Assembly: GCF_000233715.2 (NCBI RefSeq)
Contig: NC_021184.1
Span: 3,000,001-3,064,000, forward strand
Reading direction: 5' to 3'
Length of the DNA: 64,000 nucleotides
Origin: Desulfoscipio gibsoniae DSM 7213
GTDB lineage: Bacteria > Bacillota > Desulfotomaculia > Desulfotomaculales > Desulfallaceae
Part shown: positions 33,019 through 41,729 of the stretch, piece after piece
How positions within the stretch are numbered: position 1 is the first letter of the stretch
How the letters are laid out: every line of letters starts with the position of its first letter
The notes under the pieces: generated by a model
Told to the model about the DNA's origin: nothing
Seen by the model: only the letters and a program-made list of their open reading frames with translations
The model's database searches: none
Program-made: the position numbers and the translations under genes

Positions 33019-33288
33019 TTAAATAACTTCTAGATTGGAACCGGCAGTATCTCCCCCTAAGATAGAATTGGTTTGAGGAGCGTCTATGAGATCCGGGTCG
33101 TTGATAATATTGGACCCTGAAGGAACCCAGTTCAAGTTGCCGCTGATCTGTCCTACCGAATGATTACTTTTGGCAATGAAGCTCCAGCCGTTGGTAACGT
33201 TTTTGCCCTGACTCATAAAGGAGTTGTTGCGAAGGCTGTTCACTTTTATAATACCACCGTTGAAAATGGTTACAGCCATCTGAGTCAT
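33019..33288 (-). CDS. GerPA/GerPF-like spore germination protein 3
   Basis: An 89-residue member with NGGIIKVNSLRNNSFMSQGK, GWSFIAKSNHSVGQISG, and NIINDPDLIDAPQ, longer at its C-terminus than the other two. The start is ATG 33288 (or ATG 33279), with AAAGGGG upstream. CATAAATTA lies just upstream near 33309-33317 on the minus strand, without the AC element. It converges with the Hsp20 gene, two bases apart. Confidence 0.75.
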   Translation of the reverse strand: MTQMAVTIFNGGIIKVNSLRNNSFMSQGKNVTNGWSFIAKSNHSVGQISGNLNWVPSGSNIINDPDLIDAPQTNSILGGDTAGSNLEVI

Positions 33289-33369
33289 CCCCTTTCTTTT
33301 TTAATATTAATTTATGCTCTAACCTTAAGATTTGACTCTTGCTCCGTAAGGGGCGCTTTTATTTTACTT

Positions 33370-33455
33370 TAATTTAAACGCAATTATATTAAAGATTTCT
33401 CTTGGATTTTTGGCTATAAAATCCGGGTTTTCCCTGGTAAGTACTATAATCCAGG
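33370..33455. repeat. Scrap of the HAD-phosphatase gene 3' end, copy 2
   Basis: About 80 bases match 46955-47025, including the sequence just outside the HAD stop codon and the GCTCCGTAAGGGGCGC terminator before it (33337-33360). The flank after 33455 differs. No gene lies between here and 33559. Confidence 0.75.
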
Positions 33456-33559
33456 GGTTTCATGCGTTATCACCGGATATTCCGGTCGGTGACTTCGGCG
33501 TTACGCCTTCAATCAAGATTTAAATGATTATTTTACCGCCTTGGTGTCTCCTTTCCTTA

Positions 33560-34030
33560 TTAATCTAAAAAATACTTCATGCTACTCTTTTTCAATTCCC
33601 TGGTGCTGAACAGCAGCTTATATTCCTTGATACCTGTTTCGGCAGCCAATTTAGCCGCTGTTTTTTCGCAATCCTCCCGGCTCTGACCGTGGAGCACGGT
33701 AAAAATGGTATAGGGCCAGTCCGGCCGGCGCGGCCGCTGGTAGCAGTGAGAGACCTGTTCGTAGGCGGCCATAGTACGGCCTACCTCGGGCGCCTTGTTC
33801 TCGGGCACGTCCCATACCACCATGGCGTTGGCGGTGAAACCCAGATCCTGGTGCTTTAAAGCAGCGCCGAAACGCCGGATAATCCCTCGCCGGATCATGA
33901 CCTTAATGGCATCTATTAATTCTTCCTCGGCCAGACCCACTCGCCGGGCTATCTCCAGGTAGGGCATTTCCACAAGCGGCAGGCCGGCCTGCAGTTCCCT
34001 TACTATTTTTATCTCCAGGTCGCTTAACAT
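33560..34030 (-). CDS. ahbB: Siroheme decarboxylase subunit (AhbB-like)
   Basis: A 156-residue Lrp/AsnC-type protein of the NirD/G/H/L and AhbA/B family. It has an HTH part (about 1-60: PYLEIARRVGLAEEELIDAI) and a ferredoxin-like domain with VSHCYQRPRRPDWPYTIFTVLHG. The HCYxR...WPYxxFxxxHG stretch is the signature of siroheme decarboxylases. With AhbA it removes two carboxyl groups from siroheme to give 12,18-didecarboxysiroheme on the alternative heme pathway. It lies downstream of ahbA and ahbC on one strand. Confidence 0.88.
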   Translation of the reverse strand: MLSDLEIKIVRELQAGLPLVEMPYLEIARRVGLAEEELIDAIKVMIRRGIIRRFGAALKHQDLGFTANAMVVWDVPENKAPEVGRTMAAYEQVSHCYQRPRRPDWPYTIFTVLHGQSREDCEKTAAKLAAETGIKEYKLLFSTRELKKSSMKYFLD

Positions 34031-34101
34031 GACGTACTCCTTAAAGTGAGTGTCCTAATTTCGCAATATAACCCAAATTTTACCGATTTTCAAACACATT
34101 G

Positions 34102-34554
34102 TCAAAGGTTGAAGTTCACCCGTACCTTGAACAGGTTTACCGCTGGTAGATTTAAAATTTGGGTGATGCCGGTCTTCTGCCTAATCTCGGTCAGCAATTC
34201 ATCCAGCTTGTTTTCCGATTCCGCCAGCATGGTGAACCACATGTTATATTCATGGTTGCGCAGGTAGTTGTGGGTTACACCGTGGTACTCGTTGATGATA
34301 CCTGCTACCCTTTCGATATCCTCATGAGGTACCCGCAGAGCGCACAGGGTTCCGGTGTAGCCCAGCTTGCGGGAGTTGAACAGCCCCCCCAAACGGCGGA
34401 TTAAGCCCTCCTCCTGCATGCGTCCAATGCGTTCCAGCACTTCCCCTTCTGAAATGCCCACGGATTCTGCGACCTGCAGGTAAGGCCTTTCCATAAGCGG
34501 GAAATCCGATTGGATGACCTGCAGTATTTTTCTGTCGATCCGGTCCAGGTTCAT
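34102..34554 (-). CDS. ahbA: Siroheme decarboxylase subunit (AhbA-like)
   Basis: A 150-residue partner of the gene at 33560 with the same fold: an HTH part (PYLQVAESVGISEGEVLERI) and GVTHNYLRNHEYNMWFTMLA, which is the AhbA version of the family signature. The two subunits form the decarboxylase. It is 71 bases upstream of ahbB. The sequence between it and ahbC (34555-34729) holds small repeats of CCAAGTCCAAG type and no gene. Confidence 0.88.
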   Translation of the reverse strand: MNLDRIDRKILQVIQSDFPLMERPYLQVAESVGISEGEVLERIGRMQEEGLIRRLGGLFNSRKLGYTGTLCALRVPHEDIERVAGIINEYHGVTHNYLRNHEYNMWFTMLAESENKLDELLTEIRQKTGITQILNLPAVNLFKVRVNFNL

Positions 34555-34729
34555 TGTGTCTTAACCCTTTCTTTCCCGGTACAGGCACCAGGGTTCTTCA
34601 GCCATATAATCTTGATGGTAGAAATAAGCCCTGGCCCGGCAGCCGCCACAAATCTTTCAGTCCAAGGTCCAAGTCCAAGATTAAAAGGTCACATAAAAGG
34701 ACTTTCGACTTTTGACCTTCGACTATTTT

Positions 34730-35899
34730 TTACTTTATCTCTTCGCCGGTCAGGTAGCAGGCGGGGTCTGAAGCCCAGAAATCGCCGTATACCGCTTCCG
34801 CCCGGGCCCGGAAATTTCCGTTGCACACGGCCAGCCAGCGACAGGCGGCGCAGCGCCCCGTAAGCAAGGGCTTGCGGTTTTTCAACCCGCGCAGCACGGG
34901 ATGGCCGGTATCCTGCCAGATCTCGGCGAACGGCCTCTCCCGTACGCTGCCCAGCACGTGATTGCGGGTGAACTGGTCGGGATGTACGTTGCCGGCCCAG
35001 TCCACCGCCCCGATGGCCACCCCGGAGCGATTACCCCCGTTCATCAGGAGCAACTCGCGCACCCGCTCGGCCCTCTCGGGGTCTGAACGCAGCAGTGAAA
35101 GGTAAATATAGACTCCGTCGGCGTGGTTATCCACAGTGAGGATTTCCTTGTTCAGACCTCGGAGGTAAAAATCCCTGGTTTTTTCAATGATCAAGTTCAT
35201 GGCGGCGCGGGTCTCCTCGTGGGAGATATCCTCGTCGCGCATTTTGCTGCCCCGGCCGCTGTAAACCAAGTGGTAAAAGCAAATCCGGGGGATGTCTTCT
35301 TCTTCGATTAACTTAAAAATGTCCGGTAGTTGGTCGTAGTTATGCCGGTTGATGGTAAAGCGCAGTCCCACTCGCTGGTCAATGGCCCGGCAGGCGCGGA
35401 TCCCTTCCAGGGCGGCGTCGAACGCGCCCTGGCGGCCCCGGAACCGGTCGTTTTCGGAACCGATGCCGTCCAGGCTGACGCCCACGTAACCGATGCCCAG
35501 GCATTTGATGTCCCGGGCCACATCCCGGGTGATTAACGTGCCGTTGGTGGATAAAGTGGCCCGGATGCCCTTGCCCCTGGCATACCCCGCCAGGTTAAAA
35601 AAATCTTCCCTGATCAAGGGCTCGCCGCCGGAAAAAAGGAGCACCGGCACATTAAAATCCACCAGCCCGTCAATGAAATGTTTCGCCTCTTTGGTGGTCA
35701 ACTGGCCGGGGTCCACCCGCTCGTCGGAACCGGCGTAGCAGTGCAGGCAGCGCAGGTTACAGGTACGGGTCATATTCCATACCACCACCGGACCGTGTCC
35801 CGCAGTGGTGCCGTGTCGTTGGACGCCCGAGTCCGCTTTGTAACGGAGCGAGTCGCCGTAAAACTTGGCTCCGCAGAGCAATCTGCTAACGCTGATCAT
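34730..35899 (-). CDS. ahbC: Radical SAM protein AhbC-like (12,18-didecarboxysiroheme deacetylase)
   Basis: A 389-residue radical SAM enzyme. The cluster motif is CNLRCLHC (C47, C51, C54), followed by LLFSGGEPLIRED. The C-terminus has further cysteines (CAACRWLAVCNGN, DPAC) for an extra iron-sulfur cluster. The N-terminal SRLLCG start and the company of ahbA and ahbB point to AhbC, which removes acetate side chains to make Fe-coproporphyrin III. AhbD is a similar protein that does the last step, so exchange of names is possible. It is GC-richer than the island to its left. No ahbD is in view. Confidence 0.8.
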   Translation of the reverse strand: MISVSRLLCGAKFYGDSLRYKADSGVQRHGTTAGHGPVVVWNMTRTCNLRCLHCYAGSDERVDPGQLTTKEAKHFIDGLVDFNVPVLLFSGGEPLIREDFFNLAGYARGKGIRATLSTNGTLITRDVARDIKCLGIGYVGVSLDGIGSENDRFRGRQGAFDAALEGIRACRAIDQRVGLRFTINRHNYDQLPDIFKLIEEEDIPRICFYHLVYSGRGSKMRDEDISHEETRAAMNLIIEKTRDFYLRGLNKEILTVDNHADGVYIYLSLLRSDPERAERVRELLLMNGGNRSGVAIGAVDWAGNVHPDQFTRNHVLGSVRERPFAEIWQDTGHPVLRGLKNRKPLLTGRCAACRWLAVCNGNFRARAEAVYGDFWASDPACYLTGEEIK

Positions 35900-35957
35900 G
35901 TTAATTCTCCTTGCTGTATTCTAAGATGGCCTTTAGTAGGCCGTCGATGGTGTATTC

Positions 35958-36090
35958 CTATGCCCGCTTTTTTTCTATTAAATTATTGTCTACCACGTTT
36001 TGCAGGGCATCGATATCGTACAGGGAAACACCGGGCACCAGGCGCACATCGGGCTCGATGTCCCTGGGCACAGCAATGTCGATCATTATA
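35958..36090 (-). pseudogene. Remnant of glutamyl-tRNA reductase (hemA)
   Basis: On the minus strand [20 protein letters not shown] and [20 protein letters not shown] match a core stretch of HemA (typically [12 protein letters not shown]...LYDIDDL). It ends at a stop after KKRA, well before the normal C-terminus. Upstream to about 36280 only faint traces may remain (for example GRTRTAN). It sits between ccsA and ahbC, where hem genes are common. A working hemA must lie elsewhere. Confidence 0.7.
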
Positions 36091-36282
36091 GAACTTGCCT
36101 CCCAGCAGGCAGAAGTTGGGGGGCGCAGGCGCTTACCCCGGCGCTTACCTTATCGGGCACCCCGGTAAATGTTTCCTGCAGCGGGATGCCCAAAACTTAT
36201 TCGATGGAGTGGCGCAAATTTGCTGTTCTGGTTCTCCCCTGTTCACGGCACTTAAAAACCCGCGGATTCAGGGACCCTTTAT

Positions 36283-37110
36283 TCAAACGTAGCTGTGCAG
36301 ACCTGATAACAGCAGATTAACTCCAAAATACGTAAAAAGAACCGCTAGAAATCCAGTGATTGACATCCAGGCTACCCGGTGGCCCTTCCAACCATAGGTA
36401 TACCGGGCATGGAGATATACGGCGTAAATGATCCAGGTGATGAGCGCCCAAACCTCCTTTGGATCCCAGCTCCAGTAAGCGCCCCAGGCACGCTCGGCCC
36501 ATATGGCCCCGGTGATGAGAACCAGGGTCATAAAAGGAAAGGCAAAGGCTATGGCTCCGTAGTTCAGATCATCCAGCACCTTCAGACCGGGTAACAGTTG
36601 AGCAACGCCACCCGGGGCTTTACCTGAAGCCTCCTTTTTCTCCCTGATCAGATACATCACTGCAACCCCGAAGGAAACGCCGAAACCACCATAGGCCAAG
36701 ATGGCAGTTATAACATGAATTTGCAGCCAGTAACTTTGTAACGCCGGCATCAGCGGCGTAATTTCCTTTGGGAGAACGGAGGCATAGCCGATTAAAACAA
36801 AGATCAGTGGCGTAATAAAGGCACCCAAAGCTTTAACGGCATAACGGCGTTCGATAAACAAGAAGACCAAAGCAATACCCCAGGCAAAGAGAGAAGTGAA
36901 TTCGTACATATTGCTGAAAGGCAACCGCCCGGCGCAGGCAGTGCGAACAATCATGGCCGCGGTCTGGATAGCAAAAGCCAGCGCGGTTACCCAAAAGGCC
37001 GGTCCGGTTTTTTCCCGTCGCTGGATGGTGTAAACGAAATAAAGAACCATAGCAACCAGGTATAATACTACAGCCAAACCCAAGAGATTATTTTCTAATT
37101 GACTGATCAT
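36283..37110 (-). CDS. ccsA: Cytochrome c biogenesis protein CcsA/ResC (copy 2)
   Basis: A 275-residue System II protein with several helices and the WWD motif WGAYWSWDPKEVWALITW. It shares the plan of copy 1 at 6092 but is clearly diverged. The start is ATG 37110, chosen because GCGAGGTGA lies six bases upstream; a GTG three codons earlier would overlap that site. It overlaps the resB stop by 23 bases. Close to nrfHA, it is the likely maturation system for nitrite reductase, while copy 1 goes with another cytochrome. Confidence 0.92.
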   Translation of the reverse strand: MISQLENNLLGLAVVLYLVAMVLYFVYTIQRREKTGPAFWVTALAFAIQTAAMIVRTACAGRLPFSNMYEFTSLFAWGIALVFLFIERRYAVKALGAFITPLIFVLIGYASVLPKEITPLMPALQSYWLQIHVITAILAYGGFGVSFGVAVMYLIREKKEASGKAPGGVAQLLPGLKVLDDLNYGAIAFAFPFMTLVLITGAIWAERAWGAYWSWDPKEVWALITWIIYAVYLHARYTYGWKGHRVAWMSITGFLAVLFTYFGVNLLLSGLHSYV

Positions 37111-38440
37111 TTTTTTCACCTCGCTGCAGCTCTTCCAATAATTCTTGAATCTCCTCCGTAAGGCGGGCCGGAAAACGGTGAGCGGCTCCGGCTATCAAGA
37201 CCCGGCAACCTCCGGGGTCAGGAGTGACCATGGCCCAGATACGCCGCGGAAAGACATAGAAGCTTAATAAAAGTCCCAGCACCATCAGGGCGGAGCCCGT
37301 ATAGACGATGGGAATCCCCGGATCCCTGGCAATTTGCAAACCGGTGTACTGGCGGTAGCCGTTAAAGGTAACCGTTATGTTATCATTAACCTTTACCGGT
37401 TTGCCCAACTCGGCTACATCGTATTTCAGGGCTTGGTGTCCCTGATAGAGGGCATAAACCACCCGTGGGTTTTGGGGCAGAGGACTGCGCGTTCTGGGAT
37501 GACCCGTGGCGTCGCTGGTATAGTCAGGGTAAAAAAGGGTCGTAATACTCAAGTCATCCCCTACCGGGGCCGCTTCCCGGTCCAGTGAACTAAACCTGGT
37601 TTCTTTTCCCAGGTTGGTCAGCACGCCGTCTACGACCCACCCGTAGCTGGTCTGATAAAAGGTGACCCCTTGATAGGTTAACGGGTCGTTGACGGAGATA
37701 ACCTTGTTCATTACCTCCTGATCGCCATGCATGACTTGCAAATCGCTGTAGTACTGCTTAGGCATGTAATCATCGTAATAGTCAATATGAAAATCATTTA
37801 CCCGTACAGAAAACCCGGCTTTCTGGATAGCAAAGCTCTCACCTTCGGAGATATTGGCGTAGCTTTTAAATCCCGTCAGCCCGCCGTAAAGGGCACCGAT
37901 CACAATTACCACCAGGCTCAGGTGAGTGATCAAAGAGCCAAAAGGCCCGAACCGTCCCCGGTCGGCATAGAAATAAAACCGGCCCTGCTTCTCTTCTAAG
38001 AATACGCGATAACGCCGCTGCCGGTAGCGCTGGAATAAACCATCGGCCGTTTCCCCGGCACTCTTGGGAGAGAAGGTCTTTCCTTTAATTGGAGCGCCGG
38101 AATAGGACTCCTCCTCGTAGCGGTACTGAAGAGTGGTGGCTTGACGCCAAAGGGGCAACAGGCGCTTCAGACTGCAGGCCAAAAGGCTTACAGTTAATAA
38201 AAAAACAAGGGTAAAAAACCACCAGGAATGGTATACGTCATGCAAATGAAATAACTGGATAAAATTTGCACGCAGGGGCCCGTAAGACTGGTTATAAAAG
38301 GCCGGCCCCTCCCCTTGCGGGACGACGGAGCCAAATACGGCCAGGCCGGCAATAATGAGCAGTAGAAATAGGTTCAGCCGCATGGAGGTAAGCCATTTCC
38401 ATACTTGTTGAGGATAGGTTATATTGGTTGCTTCCGGCAT
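37088..38440 (-). CDS. resB: Cytochrome c biogenesis protein ResB (copy 2)
   Basis: A 450-residue ResB-like protein: early helix MRLNLFLLLIIAGLAVFGSV followed by VPQGEG, second helix FFTLVFLLTVSLLAC, third LITHLSLVVIVIGALYGGL, then the outside domain with VNDPLTYQGVTFYQTSYGW and a last helix near residue 380. ATG 38440 has only a weak ribosome site. Gene order resB-ccsA is the same as in copy 1. Transcription runs on through the hemA remnant toward ahbC, so c-type cytochrome assembly and heme synthesis are probably in one operon. Confidence 0.92.
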   Translation of the reverse strand: MPEATNITYPQQVWKWLTSMRLNLFLLLIIAGLAVFGSVVPQGEGPAFYNQSYGPLRANFIQLFHLHDVYHSWWFFTLVFLLTVSLLACSLKRLLPLWRQATTLQYRYEEESYSGAPIKGKTFSPKSAGETADGLFQRYRQRRYRVFLEEKQGRFYFYADRGRFGPFGSLITHLSLVVIVIGALYGGLTGFKSYANISEGESFAIQKAGFSVRVNDFHIDYYDDYMPKQYYSDLQVMHGDQEVMNKVISVNDPLTYQGVTFYQTSYGWVVDGVLTNLGKETRFSSLDREAAPVGDDLSITTLFYPDYTSDATGHPRTRSPLPQNPRVVYALYQGHQALKYDVAELGKPVKVNDNITVTFNGYRQYTGLQIARDPGIPIVYTGSALMVLGLLLSFYVFPRRIWAMVTPDPGGCRVLIAGAAHRFPARLTEEIQELLEELQRGEKNDQSIRK

Positions 38441-39147
38441 TTTATTGCGCCGTACCCCTGCTTAAATGCAGAGACTAAATTCCGGGCAAGAAAGCAGTTA
38501 CACAGGTTTGCCCGGGTGGGTGAAGGGGAAGGCGCTCCCTCCTTTCTAAAACTTAAAAGTTATCGTATTTTTGTCCAAATTCATGGTTAGCCAGTTATAT
38601 TCCTTTTAAAAAATCAAACTGGATAAAAAAAAACTCCCGTTTAGATTCCCCCGACAGTCCCTCCCGGCCCCGGCATCGTTGAAATCCCCGTTCCGTAGGC
38701 ACCTCCCTGCTTTCAATAATTTATAGTTCTGCATGTACAACAATAACAAACTATTCTTAACTAAAAATAAATAAATTATTAATCAATTATTTCATTCCTA
38801 TATAAATAGTAACGCCAGCGTAAAAATACTGGTCTTTCAACCGGCCAGTTATATTTCTGTAATTTTTTATTTATTTCCCTGTAAGATTTCTCTGTTAAGC
38901 TTAAGTTAAGTAGTCGGTCGTCAGTGGTCAAAATAGGTTGAATATTCGGTGGACATTCTTAAAAGACCCGAACGACCGAAGACTGGTGCAAGACAACCAA
39001 ATAGCCAGGGCGAAGGATTAAAGTACATATAAGCGCGCGCTAAGGAAACTGAGCAAAGCGCGCTTTGTTATATATAGCACACCTTTGCGGCCGTATCTGT
39101 TGAACTTGACCTTGAGGCGGAGGTTCCGGGGAAAGGAGGTGGATATA
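38441..39147. other. Divergent control region between resB and nrfH
   Basis: No gene seen. A CCGGGCAA / TTGCCCGG hairpin lies at 38482-38515 in the resB leader. The middle (38750-38900) is AT-rich and should hold promoters for both sides. A strong AAGCGCGC / GCGCGCTT hairpin sits at 39031-39065 about 80 bases before nrfH and might control it. An open frame from 39085 is only an extension of nrfH. Confidence 0.5.
39031..39065 (+). terminator. Hairpin in the nrfH leader
   Basis: AAGCGCGC / GCGCGCTT stem with a 19-base loop and flanking TATA / TATA that can extend it. There is only a short T-stretch, so terminator, attenuator or mRNA stabiliser are all possible. Confidence 0.4.
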
Positions 39148-39693
39148 TTGAAAGAAAGCCTTCAAGATGCTGAAGCCGGGAGTGACATGGCGTATGATGC
39201 AGAAACAAAGGGAACTGGTGGTAAGGATAACAAAAAACAGCCTCCGGCCGGCAAGGGCTGGTTTGAGCGCTGGCGACCACGTCTTCCTTTTTTACTGGGG
39301 GGACTGCTGGTACTGGCTGTGCTATCCGTTTGGGGAGCAAAGGTCACGTTAGCCAAAACGGACAGCCCTGAGTATTGCCTCAGCTGTCACGTTATGGAGA
39401 ATCACTATGAAAGTTGGTTCCACTCAGCCCATCATATGGCGGCGACCTGCAGTGACTGCCATGTCCCACATCAAAACACGGCAACCAAGTTAGTAGCCAA
39501 GGGGATCGACGGTATGCGGGACGCATACTACTTTTACACCAACCAGGTACCGGACCCCATCCAGCTCAGTGACCGCGGCAGTAAGATCGTGCGCGAAAAC
39601 TGTCTGAGGTGTCATGGCAACCTAATGGAAGAAGTAGAAAATGAAGACAGGGATTGTTGGGAATGCCACCGTTCAGTGCCCCATGGTTACTAA
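39148..39693 (+). CDS. nrfH: Cytochrome c nitrite reductase small subunit NrfH
   Basis: A 181-residue membrane cytochrome that oxidises menaquinol and feeds NrfA. After a hydrophilic N-terminus there is one helix (FLLGGLLVLAVLSVWG), then four heme sites: CLSCH, CSDCH, CLRCH and CWECH. The first is followed by VM, giving the CxxCHxM pattern whose Met ligates heme 1 in known NrfH. The start is TTG 39148 because AAAGGAGGTG lies upstream; a longer frame from 39085 has no ribosome site. The 50 or so residues before the helix are longer than usual. nrfA follows 73 bases later. Confidence 0.92.
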   Translation: MKESLQDAEAGSDMAYDAETKGTGGKDNKKQPPAGKGWFERWRPRLPFLLGGLLVLAVLSVWGAKVTLAKTDSPEYCLSCHVMENHYESWFHSAHHMAATCSDCHVPHQNTATKLVAKGIDGMRDAYYFYTNQVPDPIQLSDRGSKIVRENCLRCHGNLMEEVENEDRDCWECHRSVPHGY

Positions 39694-39766
39694 TGTTCGC
39701 TGTTAAAAGGAAGCGTCGATTCCCGGCAGCTTATTTTTTAACGTTTAACGAAGGAGGGAGTTTTTC

Positions 39767-41176
39767 TTGAAAAGATACTGGTGGGTCTGGATACTGGCCC
39801 TTTTTACTCTGGCATTAGCCAGCTGTGCCCCACCAAAAGCTGAGCGCGTAGAAACAGTTTCCATTCCCCCCGGGGAAATTGACCCTGCCGTCTGGGGCAA
39901 GGTTTATCCCCATGAATATGACAGCTTTATGAAAACGCAGGAAGGGGGCCTGGGACAGAGCAAGTATAATGGTTCTGAGCCCAGGGATAAATTAAGCAAG
40001 TTCCCCTATCAACTGGTGCTGCTGGACGGTTGGGGTTTCGGCGTTGAATTCAATGAACCCCGCGGTCACGTGAACATGCTCTCGGACCAGCTGGACATTG
40101 GCCCGTCCCGGCGCAAGTCGGGAGGAGTTTGCTTGACCTGCAAAACACCTTACGCGTCGCAATTGAAGGACGAGATGGGGGTGGATTACTACAAGCTTCC
40201 TTATGATGAGGTACACGCCCAGATTCCGGAGGAGCACGCTGAACAAGGATTATCCTGCATCGACTGCCACGACCCTGAAACCATGGATCTGGAGATTAGT
40301 CGTTGGTTCTTAAACGATGCTCTGGAAGTCATCGGCAAGGATCCTGATAACTTGACCAGACAGGAAAAACGGAGCCTGGTTTGCGCCCAGTGTCATAATA
40401 CTTACAGTATTGTCAAGGATGAAGACATGAAATCGGTCGGGATATACCTGCCCTGGCAGAATTCTGAGTGGGGTAATATTACCATTGAAAACATTGAAGC
40501 CCAATACGAAGCCGACCCATCCGTCCTGGAGTGGACGAATGCCCCCACCGGCATTAAGCTGGCCCAGGCTCGCCATCCGGAATTTGAACTTTATTCCAAC
40601 GACAGTATTCACTGGAATTCAGGTGTATCCTGTGCGGATTGTCATATGCCTTACGAGCGGGCCGGAAGCAGCAAAATCTCTTCCCATCATGTACAAAGCC
40701 CGCTTAAAGATGACATGAAAGCCTGTCTCCAATGCCACAACCAGGAACCGGAGTGGCTGCGGGAGCAGGTAATAGGCATCCAGGACCGCACCAATAACAT
40801 GGCTACCCGGGCCGGCAATCAGGCTGCTCAAGCTGCCAAAGCTATCGAACTGGCTAACGAAACCGCTAATATTGACCAGCAACTGTTAAATGATGCCAAA
40901 GAGTTTTACAAAAAGGCTTACTACCGGATAGACTTCGTGACCGCGGAAAACAGCATGGGTTTCCATAACCCACCGGAAGCCCTGCGCGTTTTGGGCGACT
41001 CACTATTTTACGCCGACCAGTCCCTGGCAAAGGCACGGGAGGCTTTGATCAAGGCCGGTGTATCGATACCTGACAAATTTGACCTTGAGCTCGAAAAGTA
41101 TGACAAACGGGGAAGTAACGAAGTTCCTTATGACCCGGAACTGAACATGGAATTTACCTTTGACGGAACAAAGTAA
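39767..41176 (+). CDS. nrfA: Pentaheme cytochrome c nitrite reductase NrfA (lipoprotein)
   Basis: Reduces nitrite to ammonium with six electrons. The 469-residue protein has the catalytic heme site CLTCK (Lys-ligated, the NrfA mark) and four CxxCH sites: CIDCH, CAQCH, CADCH and CLQCH. The signal peptide ends in the lipobox LASC with Cys at 20, so the mature enzyme is lipid-anchored, as expected for a Gram-positive. The start is TTG 39767 with AAGGAGGGAG upstream. It forms an operon with nrfH. A strong terminator follows at 41184, and a sensor kinase with its own heme site lies downstream. Confidence 0.96.
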   Translation: MKRYWWVWILALFTLALASCAPPKAERVETVSIPPGEIDPAVWGKVYPHEYDSFMKTQEGGLGQSKYNGSEPRDKLSKFPYQLVLLDGWGFGVEFNEPRGHVNMLSDQLDIGPSRRKSGGVCLTCKTPYASQLKDEMGVDYYKLPYDEVHAQIPEEHAEQGLSCIDCHDPETMDLEISRWFLNDALEVIGKDPDNLTRQEKRSLVCAQCHNTYSIVKDEDMKSVGIYLPWQNSEWGNITIENIEAQYEADPSVLEWTNAPTGIKLAQARHPEFELYSNDSIHWNSGVSCADCHMPYERAGSSKISSHHVQSPLKDDMKACLQCHNQEPEWLREQVIGIQDRTNNMATRAGNQAAQAAKAIELANETANIDQQLLNDAKEFYKKAYYRIDFVTAENSMGFHNPPEALRVLGDSLFYADQSLAKAREALIKAGVSIPDKFDLELEKYDKRGSNEVPYDPELNMEFTFDGTK

Positions 41177-41183
41177 ACACGCG

Positions 41184-41250
41184 AAAAAAAATGGCCGTTT
41201 TTCCACAGCCCCCAAGAAACAGGCGCTGGTGAAAAACGGCCATTTTTTTG
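41184..41250 (+). terminator. Terminator after nrfHA
   Basis: Long stem AAAAAATGGCCGTTTTTC / GAAAAACGGCCATTTTTT ending in T7. Confidence 0.9.
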
Positions 41251-41627
41251 TCATTTTGAAAGGAGTACAAGATGGCCTGTAAACGGCCGCCCTTTCTTGA
41301 TCTGGAATAACCAGCGGGTTCCACCGTGGTGGAACCCTTCCCAGTGTTGGGGACATTTTGTAAATCTTAACGCTCATAAGCCATTTTTGCCGCAGGAATT
41401 GCGGTTATTGCGGTAGAGGTGTTTTTTTTATATTTTGACCATTAGTTGACGGGTTCATTTTTCCGAAGGAATTTGTAAATTTTAATTGAATTACTAGAAA
41501 GAATGGTTTAGCATGCTTCTCTAGAAGTCTGTGGTAAAATCAATATCTCTGGCAGTGTTTGGATTTCTCCAATTACTTTTTATCCGATAGCTTAGCGCCA
41601 CTAATACTCCCGCTTCAAATAAGGAAA

Positions 41628-41690
41628 GGGGACACACCTCTTCGAGGAATGTCCCCAACTGATGGGTTAAAACCCCACCTGAATCAAGAA
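41628..41690. repeat. REP-like element with GGGGACA ends
   Basis: GGGGACACACCTC / GAGGAATGTCCCC hairpin joined to GATGGGTTAAAACCCCACCT; the same two units as at 12907-13112, inverted. The rest of 41251-41729 holds no gene. Confidence 0.5.
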
Positions 41691-41729
41691 TCTGTTTATC
41701 GCTGCACCTGGCAAAATCGAGGTGTTTTT

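Noticed and set aside
35678-36320. Several plus-strand frames upstream of and within ahbC
   Set aside because: Shadows of ahbC and of the hemA remnant; the minus-strand readings have recognisable families.
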